Assembly: GCF_039655865.1 (NCBI RefSeq) | Contig: NZ_JBBYXL010000001.1 | Coordinates: forward strand, 186,001 to 250,000 | DNA from: Prosthecobacter sp. SYSU 5D2 | Lineage (GTDB): Bacteria; Verrucomicrobiota; Verrucomicrobiia; Verrucomicrobiales; Verrucomicrobiaceae | Length of the DNA stretch: 64,000 nt | Direction of reading: 5' to 3' | Shown: positions 35,758 through 42,987 of the stretch, one piece after another | How the letters are laid out: the number at the start of each line of letters is the position of its first letter | Numbering within the stretch: the stretch's first letter is position 1 | Position numbers and translations under genes: made by a program | The notes under the pieces: generated by a model | Told to the model about the DNA's origin: nothing | Seen by the model: only the letters and a program-made list of their open reading frames with translations | The model's database searches: none

Positions 35758-36661
35758 CCCCCACCTCCCTGGCGCGTTCTTTGACCAGGGCTTCCCTGCC
35801 CTGGCGGTCGGTGTATTCCAGATGGCCGTCCTTGCCAAAGACCAGCGGGCGCTCGTCATCGGTGAGGAGCTTCACGGTGCGCCCGTCGTGCTCCTGGATG
35901 GTGGACTGCTCAAAGTGGAACTGGCGCAGCACGCCGCCGAAGGCGTGAGTCAGGTTCTGTTCCGTAAAGACCTCCTCCGTGGGGCCATGGGCGAGCACGG
36001 TGCGGTTGATGAGCACCACATGATCACAAAACTCGGGCACGCTGCCCAGGTTATGCGTGGAGACGAGCATGATGTGCCCCTCTTCCCGCAGGGAGCGGAG
36101 GAGCTCGATGATCGCTGTTTCCGTCTGCACATCCACGCCGGTAAAGGGCTCATCCAGCAGCATGATGCGGCCCTTCTGCGCCAGGGCACGGGCCAGGAAA
36201 ACGCGCTTCTTCTGCCCGCCGGACAGCTCGCCGATCTGGCGTTCTTTAAACTCCGTCATGCCCACCCGCTTCAGGGATTCCAGGGCCACTCGCTTGTCCT
36301 CCGCACGCGGGATGCGCAGAAAATTCATGTGGCCATAGCGGCCCATCATCACGACATCCCAAACGCTGACAGGAAAGCTCCAGTCCACCTCCTCGCTCTG
36401 CGGCACATAGGCCACCAGCTTGCTGCGGCGCGCAGCCAGGGCGGTGCCACCGGCGATTTTGACCTGGCCTTTCACCGGTTTCAGGAAGCCCATGATGGAC
36501 TTGAACAGCGTGCTTTTGCCGCTGCCGTTCATGCCCACCAGCGCACAAATGGTCCCTGCCTGGAGATCAAAGGTGGCATCCCTCAGCGCCGTGTGGCCAT
36601 TGGCATAGGCCACCGTGACATCGGTGACTTGCAGAGAGAGCGGCGGGGAGTCTTGGAGCAT
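35753..36661 (-). CDS. mntB: Metal ABC transporter ATP-binding protein (MntB-like)
   Basis: A 302-residue ATPase with Walker [10 protein letters not shown] (43-51), Q loop ([10 protein letters not shown]), signature LSGGQ (146-150) and Walker B RIMLLDEP (Asp170, Glu171). A C-terminal extension of about 60 residues (from about 240) is longer than in most ZnuC/MntB proteins; its role is unknown. It follows the binding-protein gene by nine bases. It supplies energy for manganese or iron import across the cytoplasmic membrane. Confidence 0.94.
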   Translation of the reverse strand: MLQDSPPLSLQVTDVTVAYANGHTALRDATFDLQAGTICALVGMNGSGKSTLFKSIMGFLKPVKGQVKIAGGTALAARRSKLVAYVPQSEEVDWSFPVSVWDVVMMGRYGHMNFLRIPRAEDKRVALESLKRVGMTEFKERQIGELSGGQKKRVFLARALAQKGRIMLLDEPFTGVDVQTETAIIELLRSLREEGHIMLVSTHNLGSVPEFCDHVVLINRTVLAHGPTEEVFTEQNLTHAFGGVLRQFHFEQSTIQEHDGRTVKLLTDDERPLVFGKDGHLEYTDRQGREALVKERAREVGE

Positions 36662-36670
36662 GGAGTGGGG

Positions 36671-37570
36671 TCAGGGAGCCGAGAATGCCTTCACAATGGT
36701 GTCAGCATTGTATTGCAGCAATTTCAGATACGTGGGAGCCGGGCCATCTGCGCTGGTGAGTGAGTCCACATACAGCACGCCGCCGAAGCGGGCACCGGTT
36801 TCTTTGGCCACCTGCTGCATGGCCTTGTCGCTGATGGTGCTTTCTGAAAAGACCACAGGGATGCGGTTGGCCTTGACGGTATCCACCACTTTTTGCACTT
36901 GCTGGGGCGTGCCTTCTTCATCGGCATTGATTGGCCAGAGGTACAGTTCTTTCATGCTATAATTACGGGTGAGATAGGAGAAGGCTCCTTCGCAGCTTAC
37001 GAGCCAACGTTGCTCTTCCGGTATGCTCTCCAACGCTTTCCTCACGGGTTCATCCACCGCGCGGAGTTTTTCCGTATAGGCGGCTGCATTGGCGTTATAC
37101 GTGGCCTCATTCTCGGGGTCCAGTTTCACCAGCGCCTGGCGGATGTTTTCCACATAGAGGATGGCATTCGCCGGGGCCATCCATGAATGCGGATTCGGCT
37201 TGCCGGAATACGGTCCCTCGCCGATTCCGACAGGCTCAATGCCTTCCGTCAGCACCACGCCGGGCACGTCCTTGACCTGCTGGAGAAATTTCTCAAACCA
37301 GCGCTCCAGGCCCATTCCATTCCACAATACCAGGTCCGCTTTTTGCGCCCGCACCAGGTCCTGCGGCGTCGGTTCGTAATCGTGGATTTCAGCCCCCGGC
37401 TTGGTGATGGACTCCACGATGGCGGCATCCCCAGCGACGTTTTGGGCGATGTCCTGGATGATAGTGAAGGTGGTGAGGATGCGTTTTTTACCGTCGGCAG
37501 ATGGCTTGGCCGAAGGGCCGCAGGCGACCAGAAAACCAGCCAGGAGAAGGAGAAAATGATTTCGTTTCAT
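36671..37570 (-). CDS. mntA: Manganese-type ABC transporter substrate-binding lipoprotein
   Basis: A 299-residue cluster A-I binding protein with lipobox LAGFLVAC (Cys17). The predicted metal ligands are His63 (EIHDYEP), His128 (NPHSWM), Glu194 (SCEGAFSYL) and Asp269 (LYVDSL). Glu in the third position, as in PsaA/MntC, points to manganese or iron; zinc binders such as ZnuA normally have His there, plus a His-rich loop that is absent here. It lies directly behind the outer-membrane gene (10-base gap) and before the ATPase. Confidence 0.92.
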   Translation of the reverse strand: MKRNHFLLLLAGFLVACGPSAKPSADGKKRILTTFTIIQDIAQNVAGDAAIVESITKPGAEIHDYEPTPQDLVRAQKADLVLWNGMGLERWFEKFLQQVKDVPGVVLTEGIEPVGIGEGPYSGKPNPHSWMAPANAILYVENIRQALVKLDPENEATYNANAAAYTEKLRAVDEPVRKALESIPEEQRWLVSCEGAFSYLTRNYSMKELYLWPINADEEGTPQQVQKVVDTVKANRIPVVFSESTISDKAMQQVAKETGARFGGVLYVDSLTSADGPAPTYLKLLQYNADTIVKAFSAP

Positions 37571-37580
37571 AGAGGTCGGA

Positions 37581-38402
37581 TTAAAAACGGAAGCTCACGC
37601 CAGAGAAGATGCCAAAGTCTGGCGCGGGGCGGTTCAAGCCGATGCGAACCCCGGCATCGAAGACCAGGTTGTCCGTGACCGCATAAGTCACGCCAGTATT
37701 AAAAAGGGCAATGAAATCCACATCCTCCCCGGCCGCGGCCACCGCCTCGAAATACATGCCGGCGCGGTCCGTGACCGCCAGGCCCAGAGTGGCGGAGGCC
37801 AGCCATTGCAGGTCGTATCCCTGGGTCTCCGCATCATGCACCATGTCCATCTGGCCCATGGCTCCAAATGCCAGCCGGTCACTCAGCTCATAGGCAAACG
37901 GTGCGATCAGGCCGCCCCGCCAGGCATTGGCGCTCAGCTCCGTGCCGGTGGGAATGCTCACATACGGCATGAGGGCAAAGGCGCTGCGGCCTGCATCATT
38001 GCCCCACAGGTTCTTCTTGAGCCGCAGGATGACATCGCCAAAACCGGACTGCCGCAGCGTGCTGCCTGCCGTGGAAGTGCGGACTTCCTGATAGGAATCA
38101 AAAACGAGCTGGAGGTCCATGCTGTCAGTCAGGCCAGCTTTAAAATTGATCTGTCCCCAGGTGGACGTCTCCGTCCGGCTGCCGCTTGAGGCATCCCGCT
38201 CGTAATCAAAAAAACCGGCCTCCATCTGGAACATGCCAGCCGGGACGGTGTAGGCGGATTCAGTGGTGTCAGGGCGGTCGGTGCTCATGGGGCGGACTTG
38301 GGCGAGGGGAGCTTCGGTCATGACGGCAGCAGGGGAACCGGCGTAGCTCACAGCCACGCCAAGGAATACGATGGGGAGAAAAGATAAATTGTCCAGCTTC
38401 AT
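37581..38402 (-). CDS. Outer-membrane beta-barrel (phenol MetA-like transporter family) leading the manganese operon
   Basis: A 273-residue outer-membrane protein with a signal peptide (about 1-22) and alternating hydrophobic strands ending in SFRF, the C-terminal Phe of OMPs. The STDRPDTTESAYTVPAGMFQMEAG segment and the closing LVFDAGVRIGLNRPAPDFGIFSG motif match the family named MetA-pathway of phenol degradation, which is broad and poorly characterised. Being first in an operon with a binding protein and ABC transporter, it probably provides outer-membrane passage for manganese; that is inferred from context only. The start codon is only about 5 bases from an MntR-like operator. Confidence 0.82.
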   Translation of the reverse strand: MKLDNLSFLPIVFLGVAVSYAGSPAAVMTEAPLAQVRPMSTDRPDTTESAYTVPAGMFQMEAGFFDYERDASSGSRTETSTWGQINFKAGLTDSMDLQLVFDSYQEVRTSTAGSTLRQSGFGDVILRLKKNLWGNDAGRSAFALMPYVSIPTGTELSANAWRGGLIAPFAYELSDRLAFGAMGQMDMVHDAETQGYDLQWLASATLGLAVTDRAGMYFEAVAAAGEDVDFIALFNTGVTYAVTDNLVFDAGVRIGLNRPAPDFGIFSGVSFRF

Positions 38403-38406
38403 AAAG

Positions 38407-38420
38407 TTAGTCTAGGCTAA
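38407..38420. promoter_or_regulatory. Putative MntR/DtxR-type operator 1
   Basis: TTAGTCTAGGCTAA is an imperfect dyad (TTAG...CTAA) resembling DtxR-family boxes. It overlaps the -10 element and start region of the outer-membrane gene at 38402, so repressor binding would block transcription. Confidence 0.7.
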
Positions 38421-38445
38421 TAATTCGCGCAGATCATTTCGACAA
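38417..38445 (-). promoter_or_regulatory. Putative promoter of the manganese operon
   Basis: On the minus strand TTGTCG (38440-38445) and TATTAG (38417-38422) are separated by exactly 17 bases. The -10 element overlaps operator 1. Transcription would begin near 38410, giving a leader of roughly eight bases; no Shine-Dalgarno is present. Confidence 0.55.
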
Positions 38446-38453
38446 CAACATTT

Positions 38454-38467
38454 TTAGTCGAGGCTAA
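38454..38467. promoter_or_regulatory. Putative MntR/DtxR-type operator 2
   Basis: TTAGTCGAGGCTAA differs from operator 1 by one base and lies 47 bases from it, in the same orientation, 67 bases upstream of mntR. It probably mediates autoregulation of mntR or cooperative repression of both genes. Confidence 0.7.
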
Positions 38468-38534
38468 CTTTTATTCGCCAGAGCCTGAGGATTTCCGATT
38501 TTCCTTCCACCCAGCCGCTGCTATACATCCTCTG

Positions 38535-38981
38535 ATGCCCGCCAAGCGCAAAGAACCCACGGCCCACGTGCATTCCCCGGCCATTGAAGATTACCTCGAG
38601 CAGATTCACAATCTGATCGAGTCCAAGGGCTATGCGCGGGTGGTGGACATCGCGCAAAACCTGGGGATCTCCCAGGCCAGTGTGACCAACATGATCCAGA
38701 AGCTGGATGCCGAAGGTTATCTCGTCTATGAGCGCTACCGTGGCGTGGTGCTCACGGATGAAGGGCGGCAGATCGGCATGGAGATCGCCCGGCGGCATGA
38801 GGTGCTGACCCGGCTGCTCTCCACCTTTGGCCTGGATGCCGAGACCGTACATCACGATGTGGAAGGCATGGAGCACCACATCAGCCGACAGACGCTGGAT
38901 GTGCTGACGCTGCTCATGGAGGAGCTGGAGGGCAATCCGGAACTGCTGAAGAAGCTGAAACGAAAAATGTCGCGCCCTTGA
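38535..38981 (+). CDS. mntR: Manganese-responsive DtxR-family regulator MntR
   Basis: A 148-residue winged-helix repressor very like Bacillus MntR: EDYLEQIHNLIESKGYARV, the recognition helix ISQASVTNMIQKL, the wing VYERYRGVVLTDEG, and the metal-binding set Asp19, Glu22, His88, Glu110, Glu113 and His114. This is the classical Mn(II) ligand pattern. It lacks the SH3-like third domain of iron regulators DtxR/IdeR, as expected for MntR. An N-terminal 11-residue basic extension is unusual. It is divergent from the manganese uptake operon and is expected to repress it when Mn is plentiful, through the two operators upstream. Confidence 0.94.
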   Translation: MPAKRKEPTAHVHSPAIEDYLEQIHNLIESKGYARVVDIAQNLGISQASVTNMIQKLDAEGYLVYERYRGVVLTDEGRQIGMEIARRHEVLTRLLSTFGLDAETVHHDVEGMEHHISRQTLDVLTLLMEELEGNPELLKKLKRKMSRP

Positions 38982-39049
38982 CAACCGGAGCACGGCAGTG
39001 GCACGATTAAGCCCATGGAATCAACGATGATTCCTACCAACCTGTTCTT

Positions 39050-39328
39050 ATGAAATTCTTATTGCTCCTCATCGTCGTCGCCGGCGGCCTCGCATTCACC
39101 AATCCCACCGAGGCAGACTTCCGCGAGCACGTGCGGCAGAAAACCGGCATCGCCGGGACGGTAGGTCTGGCTGTGGCCGATCTCGTCTCCGGTGGCGAAA
39201 AGGGCGGCATCCAGCGCGAGAACTACATCGTGGCGAGCAAATTTTATGTCGGCGGCGATGGCGTGCTGCCGCGTCAGGACATCGCCTGGGGTGTGGCCAA
39301 GCAGATTATCGAAATCAAAAAGGAGTAG
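39050..39328 (+). CDS. Small secreted protein, DUF4359-like
   Basis: A 92-residue protein with an N-terminal hydrophobic signal-like segment (MKFLLLLIVVAGGLAFTNPT) followed by a TEADFREHVRQK helix and a NYIVASKFYV strand. The pattern NPTEADF...NYIVASKF resembles DUF4359 small proteins, but I rate the family call as tentative. A 7-base-pair hairpin (GGAATCA/TGATTCC, 39015-39032) lies 18 bases upstream and may cap the mntR transcript. No partner is obvious. Confidence 0.7.
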   Translation: MKFLLLLIVVAGGLAFTNPTEADFREHVRQKTGIAGTVGLAVADLVSGGEKGGIQRENYIVASKFYVGGDGVLPRQDIAWGVAKQIIEIKKE

Positions 39329-39364
39329 TCGCAAGAAGCAGCCCGTAGCGGACGAAAAGCTCTG

Positions 39365-40162
39365 ATGCGTTCTGTTTCCTTCCTCTGCCTCCTCCTGGTC
39401 TGCACCCTGGCCCAGGCGGAGGCTCCGCCCATCCAGCAATGGATTGACGAGGCCATCCAGGCCGGTGGCGGTGTGGTCACCATTCCGGAGGGCGAGCACG
39501 TTTTGGATAAAGGGCTCGTCATTAAAGATGCCAACAAACTGGCCCTGCGTGGTGTGGACAAAGAGCGCTGCATTCTTAAATTGGCCGCCACAGACGATGA
39601 AAGTGCATTGATCCAGATCACAGGCACCTGTGAGACCCTGGAGATCGCCAGTCTGACCCTCGACAGCGGCAGCGGCAAGCCCCAAGAACTCGTGCTGATG
39701 ACAGGCCTGCCGGAGAAATACCAGGTGCCTGCCAAACCTGCTGCCCCCACGGCGTCCATTCAAGACGTCACCCTCCGCGACTGCCTGCTGCAAAACTTTC
39801 CCGGTTCAGCCATTTCGGTGAAGCATGCAGCGGCGGTGGCCATTGAGCGATGCAGTTTCCGCGATGGGACAGGCGCAGCCATGAAGTGGGAGAGCGCGCA
39901 GGCCAGCGTAGCCAGGGGCAATCAGATCATTCGCGTGGCAACGGCATTTAACCTCCATTCCAGCCACGCCTGCCTGCTGGAGGGCAATGAAGTGCGCGAC
40001 AGTCAGGAGGCAATAAGCATCACAAGCTCCAGCCCCCAGCCTGAGGACGCCCGCCACACCCTCCGCAATAACGGGTTCTTTAAGGTGGCCGAAGGTCTGG
40101 ATCTCTCATCGGTCCAACCTGCACCCCTTTGCGAAAACAACGACCCTCTGGTGACCCCCTGA
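39365..40162 (+). CDS. Secreted right-handed parallel beta-helix protein
   Basis: A 265-residue protein with a signal peptide (SFLCLLLVCTLAQAEA) and pectate-lyase-like coils: AIQAGGGVVTIPEGEHVLDK, LRGVDKERCILKL, SLTLDSGSG, LRDCLLQNFPGSAISVKHA, NEVRDSQEAISITSSS. This is a small polygalacturonase/pectate-lyase-type solenoid. No catalytic acid set is clear, so enzyme activity is not certain. It starts 36 bases after the preceding gene and ends 16 bases before the SGNH hydrolase, possibly one transcript. Confidence 0.85.
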   Translation: MRSVSFLCLLLVCTLAQAEAPPIQQWIDEAIQAGGGVVTIPEGEHVLDKGLVIKDANKLALRGVDKERCILKLAATDDESALIQITGTCETLEIASLTLDSGSGKPQELVLMTGLPEKYQVPAKPAAPTASIQDVTLRDCLLQNFPGSAISVKHAAAVAIERCSFRDGTGAAMKWESAQASVARGNQIIRVATAFNLHSSHACLLEGNEVRDSQEAISITSSSPQPEDARHTLRNNGFFKVAEGLDLSSVQPAPLCENNDPLVTP

Positions 40163-40178
40163 CTCCTGTTATCCAAAC

Positions 40179-40862
40179 ATGAAACGCCTGTTACTCTCCC
40201 TTCTCGTTGCCCTTGCAGCGCCCTCCCTCTTCGCCCTGGAGCCGACTCCACGTCCAGATCCGGCCCGCTTTGCCAAAGACATCGCCGCCTTTGCAGAGCA
40301 GCCTGCGGAAAAAGGCGGCATCGTCTTCACCGGCAGTTCCAGCATCCGGCTGTGGAAGACGCTGAACGAGGACTTCCCGGGTCTCCCGGTTCTAAACCGC
40401 GGCTTCGGCGGCAGTGTGGCCAATGACCTCATCGTCCATTTTGACACCCTCATCTCTCGCCACAAGCCCAGGCTCATCGTCACTTATACCGGCAGCAACG
40501 ATATCAATGCCAAGCTGACCGTCGCGGAAACGATGGCCGATTACACGAAGTTTCTGGAGCTCGTCCACGAGCGCTTTCCCAAAGCCCGCGTCATCATCAC
40601 CTCCGTCAAAATCGGCGAAAAAAGAATCGCCCAGATCCCGCAGGTACTTGAAGTCAACCGCCAGCTCCAAGCCTGGGCCGAGGGCAAGAACTGGGCACGC
40701 TATGTGGACTGCCACAGCTACCTGGCAGATGAAACCGGCCATCCCATCCGCAAATATTATGCGAAGGATCTGCTCCATCTCAGCCCGGAAGGCTACGAAG
40801 AATGGACCAAGATCCTGAAGCCCGTTCTGCATGAAGAATGGGCGAAGGTGAAACCAGAGTAA
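40179..40862 (+). CDS. Secreted SGNH/GDSL-family hydrolase
   Basis: A 227-residue esterase-type protein with a signal peptide (first about 20 residues). Block I is VFTGSSSIRLW (residues 49-59, nucleophilic Ser in the SSS run), block II NRGFGGS, block III YTGSNDI and block V DLLHLSPEG with Asp197 and His200. The fold is the same as in secreted acyl-esterases that deacetylate polysaccharides; the substrate is unknown. Located just after the beta-helix protein, so a joint role in polymer breakdown is possible. Confidence 0.9.
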   Translation: MKRLLLSLLVALAAPSLFALEPTPRPDPARFAKDIAAFAEQPAEKGGIVFTGSSSIRLWKTLNEDFPGLPVLNRGFGGSVANDLIVHFDTLISRHKPRLIVTYTGSNDINAKLTVAETMADYTKFLELVHERFPKARVIITSVKIGEKRIAQIPQVLEVNRQLQAWAEGKNWARYVDCHSYLADETGHPIRKYYAKDLLHLSPEGYEEWTKILKPVLHEEWAKVKPE

Positions 40863-40900
40863 TCACTTCCCTGCCCTGCGGGCCGGGGTGCGGTCAGGGT

Positions 40901-41230
40901 TCAGTCAATAAAAGAGCAGATGTATTCGCAGATGCCTGCGGTCACCGCGATGTCGAACCCGGACTTGGCTGGGACTTCAAAGACATCACCAGCAGCGTAG
41001 GCGGTCTTTTCTTCACTGCCATCCAGTTTCACTTCACAGGCACCGGCGACGATTTCCATGATCTCAGCTTTCTCGGTGCCGAAGTGATAGCTGCCCGGAT
41101 AGATGAGGCCGAGGGTCTTTTTCCGGCCGTCCGGAAAGACGATGCTGTGGCTGACGACCTTGCCATCGAAATAAACGTTGGCTTTGGTGATGGCGGTGAC
41201 TTGGGTAAATTCAGCAGGAATGGCGGGCAT
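40901..41230 (-). CDS. ppnP: Pyrimidine/purine nucleoside phosphorylase PpnP (DUF1255)
   Basis: A 109-residue single-domain cupin. NVYFDGKVVSHSIVFPDGRKKT, GLIYPGSYHFGTEKAEIMEI and AYAAGDVFEVPAKSGFDI are the PpnP signatures. The E. coli protein (94 residues) phosphorolyses several nucleosides to base and ribose 1-phosphate. The N-terminus is about 10 residues longer than in E. coli. Convergent with the hydrolase gene. Confidence 0.93.
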   Translation of the reverse strand: MPAIPAEFTQVTAITKANVYFDGKVVSHSIVFPDGRKKTLGLIYPGSYHFGTEKAEIMEIVAGACEVKLDGSEEKTAYAAGDVFEVPAKSGFDIAVTAGICEYICSFID

Positions 41231-41309
41231 AGGGGCGCGCAGAATGCGCAGACTTGCCTCCGGCTCAAGCCTGGTTTTGCTGAAATGACCTAAAAGGTGA
41301 CTGAAAAAC

Positions 41310-41705
41310 TCAGGCTTCCTGCCGGTTCAATTTCGGCTTAAACGGTTCGGTAAACGCCGTTTCAAAGTCATACCCGCCGCTAAAATCCTCCAGGCTGTCG
41401 CCGTCATTTTTGCCAAAGTAGCCGGTCTCGATGAGGTTATAGACAATGTTTCCGACATCGGATCCCTGGTGCAGACCCCATTCCCCCAGAATGGTGAAGG
41501 CCATGGGACCGTATTCCGCCAAGGCATGGAGACGCACCCCTTCCAGCACCTCCTGGCCGGACACATGCTGGTTTTCCTGCCCTTCACGATAGTGCTTCAC
41601 CGCCACATGCAGGGCATCCCGCACAAACTCATAGGCATGAGGGTGATAGCGGGGATCTTTTTCAACTGCCTGGACGATGGCATAGTGAAAGGGAAGGTCT
41701 GACAT
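41310..41705 (-). CDS. Minf_1886 family conserved protein
   Basis: A 131-residue protein conserved in the PVC group under the name Minf_1886; function unknown. A helical N-terminal half (YAIVQAVEKDPRYHPHAYEFV, LHVAVKHY) precedes an AEYGPMAFTILGEWGLHQGSDVG motif that is the family hallmark. ATG 41705 (MSDLPFHYA) is chosen because an upstream reading from 41807 runs back into a terminator hairpin of the preceding gene. No operon partner is evident; a regulatory role is often guessed but not shown. Confidence 0.85.
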   Translation of the reverse strand: MSDLPFHYAIVQAVEKDPRYHPHAYEFVRDALHVAVKHYREGQENQHVSGQEVLEGVRLHALAEYGPMAFTILGEWGLHQGSDVGNIVYNLIETGYFGKNDGDSLEDFSGGYDFETAFTEPFKPKLNRQEA

Positions 41706-41767
41706 ACCGAAGATACGAACACCGTGGGGTAAACCCCGAACCGAATGCGGACAACCGCGAAATGAAA

Positions 41768-41803
41768 TCAGGCAGCCTGAGAGTTCCCTCTCAAACTGCC
41801 TGA
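41768..41803 (-). terminator. Hairpin terminator after sugar isomerase gene
   Basis: TCAGGCAG at 41768-41775 pairs with CTGCCTGA at 41796-41803, with an inner TGAGAG/CTCTCA stem and TTCC loop. On the minus strand it is followed by TTTCATTTC. It ends the transcript of the gene at 41826. Confidence 0.8.
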
Positions 41804-41825
41804 ACACGTTATTATAAATTTCCCC

Positions 41826-42854
41826 TCACCAGCCGTGGGCGTTTCGCACCTTGATCATGGCATCCAGGATGTTGTTCCACGTCTCAGGCTTCTCCAGCGT
41901 CGCGTTGGGGAACATGCAGCCATCCCAGCAAATGTGCTGGATGCCTCGGCTCGGCGCATCCTTGAGCCAGTAACCGGCAGCTTTGGTGATGTCCAGCTTG
42001 CCATTTGGATCGTCCGCTGGGCAATGCTTGCCGGTCTTGTCATGAGAGCCTGCACCATGGACCTGGCCGTCGTTCTGGGCGACATGGAAATCAATCGTCC
42101 ATGGGCGGAGCTTGTCCGTCATTTTCTCATAGGCCGTCCAGAATTCCTCATCGGTATAGCCTTCCTGAACCAGAGCATGTTCCGGTGCATTGTACCCCAG
42201 AGTGTAAAGATAGGTGTGGGCCAGATCCGCCTGGAAGCCAAAGGACTCCGGCATCCCCACCCCTTCGAGAACGTCCAGCATATCTTTCCAGGAATGCATG
42301 CCCGCCCAGCAGATTTCTCCTTCAGCGGCCAGTCGCTCACCATGGTCAGCGGCAATTTTGGCGGCCTTTTTAAAGGTATCCACGATCCGGGAAGTATTCA
42401 CTGCCGGGTTTTCCTTCCACTTGGCCACCCCGAACTCGGCCGAATCCACGCGGATGACGCCATATTTGCGCACACCGTGTTCATTGAAGATTTTGGCAAT
42501 CCGGCAGGCCACAGTAACTGCGTCGAGGAACTTCGCCTGGGAGGCATCATCACCCATGGCGGAATCACCGACGGTGCCAGGCCAGACCGGGGCCACCAGG
42601 GAGCCCACGTCAAAACCCTTGCCCGAGATCAGATCCGCGATTTTCTTCAGCTCGTCATCGCTCGCGTTGGGATCGGTGTGAGGATGGAACAGGAAATAAT
42701 CAATACCGTCGAACTTTTGGCCGCCGACCTCTGCCGCAGCCGTCAGATCCAGCATGTGCTCCAGGCTGATTGGCGGCTCCTGGCCTTCGCCATCACCTTT
42801 GCCCACCAGTCCGGGCCACATTGCGTTATGAAGTTTTGGTTTAGAATGACTCAT
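41826..42854 (-). CDS. Xylose-isomerase-like TIM-barrel sugar phosphate isomerase/epimerase
   Basis: A 342-residue cytoplasmic protein of the AP_endonuc_2 (TIM barrel) superfamily. Acidic and His clusters that would bind the metal are [39 protein letters not shown] and [12 protein letters not shown]. The start ATG 42854 is preceded by a purine-rich patch; homology begins at [11 protein letters not shown]. Substrate unknown. The transcript ends at the strong terminator at 41768. Confidence 0.85.
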   Translation of the reverse strand: MSHSKPKLHNAMWPGLVGKGDGEGQEPPISLEHMLDLTAAAEVGGQKFDGIDYFLFHPHTDPNASDDELKKIADLISGKGFDVGSLVAPVWPGTVGDSAMGDDASQAKFLDAVTVACRIAKIFNEHGVRKYGVIRVDSAEFGVAKWKENPAVNTSRIVDTFKKAAKIAADHGERLAAEGEICWAGMHSWKDMLDVLEGVGMPESFGFQADLAHTYLYTLGYNAPEHALVQEGYTDEEFWTAYEKMTDKLRPWTIDFHVAQNDGQVHGAGSHDKTGKHCPADDPNGKLDITKAAGYWLKDAPSRGIQHICWDGCMFPNATLEKPETWNNILDAMIKVRNAHGW

Positions 42855-42904
42855 ATGATTTAATGGGAATAAGAAATTGGTCTTGTTTGGCCTCAAAAGA
42901 AAAG

Positions 42905-42937
42905 CAAAAACGAGCAATCATGGAGGGATGTTGCTCG
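42905..42937 (-). terminator. Intrinsic terminator after Wzc gene
   Basis: On the minus strand CGAGCAA / TTGCTCG (42911-42937) form a stem with a 13-base loop, followed by five T bases. It lies 50 bases after the stop of the tyrosine kinase gene. Confidence 0.8.
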
Positions 42938-42987
42938 AATTGCACAATCCAGTCAGACACAGCGCACTTGAGATGCCCAGGCCGCGA

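Noticed and set aside
33845-38402. Zinc rather than manganese specificity of the ABC operon
   Set aside because: The third ligand of the binding protein is Glu194 and there is no His-rich loop; the adjacent regulator has the MntR ligand set. Iron remains possible.
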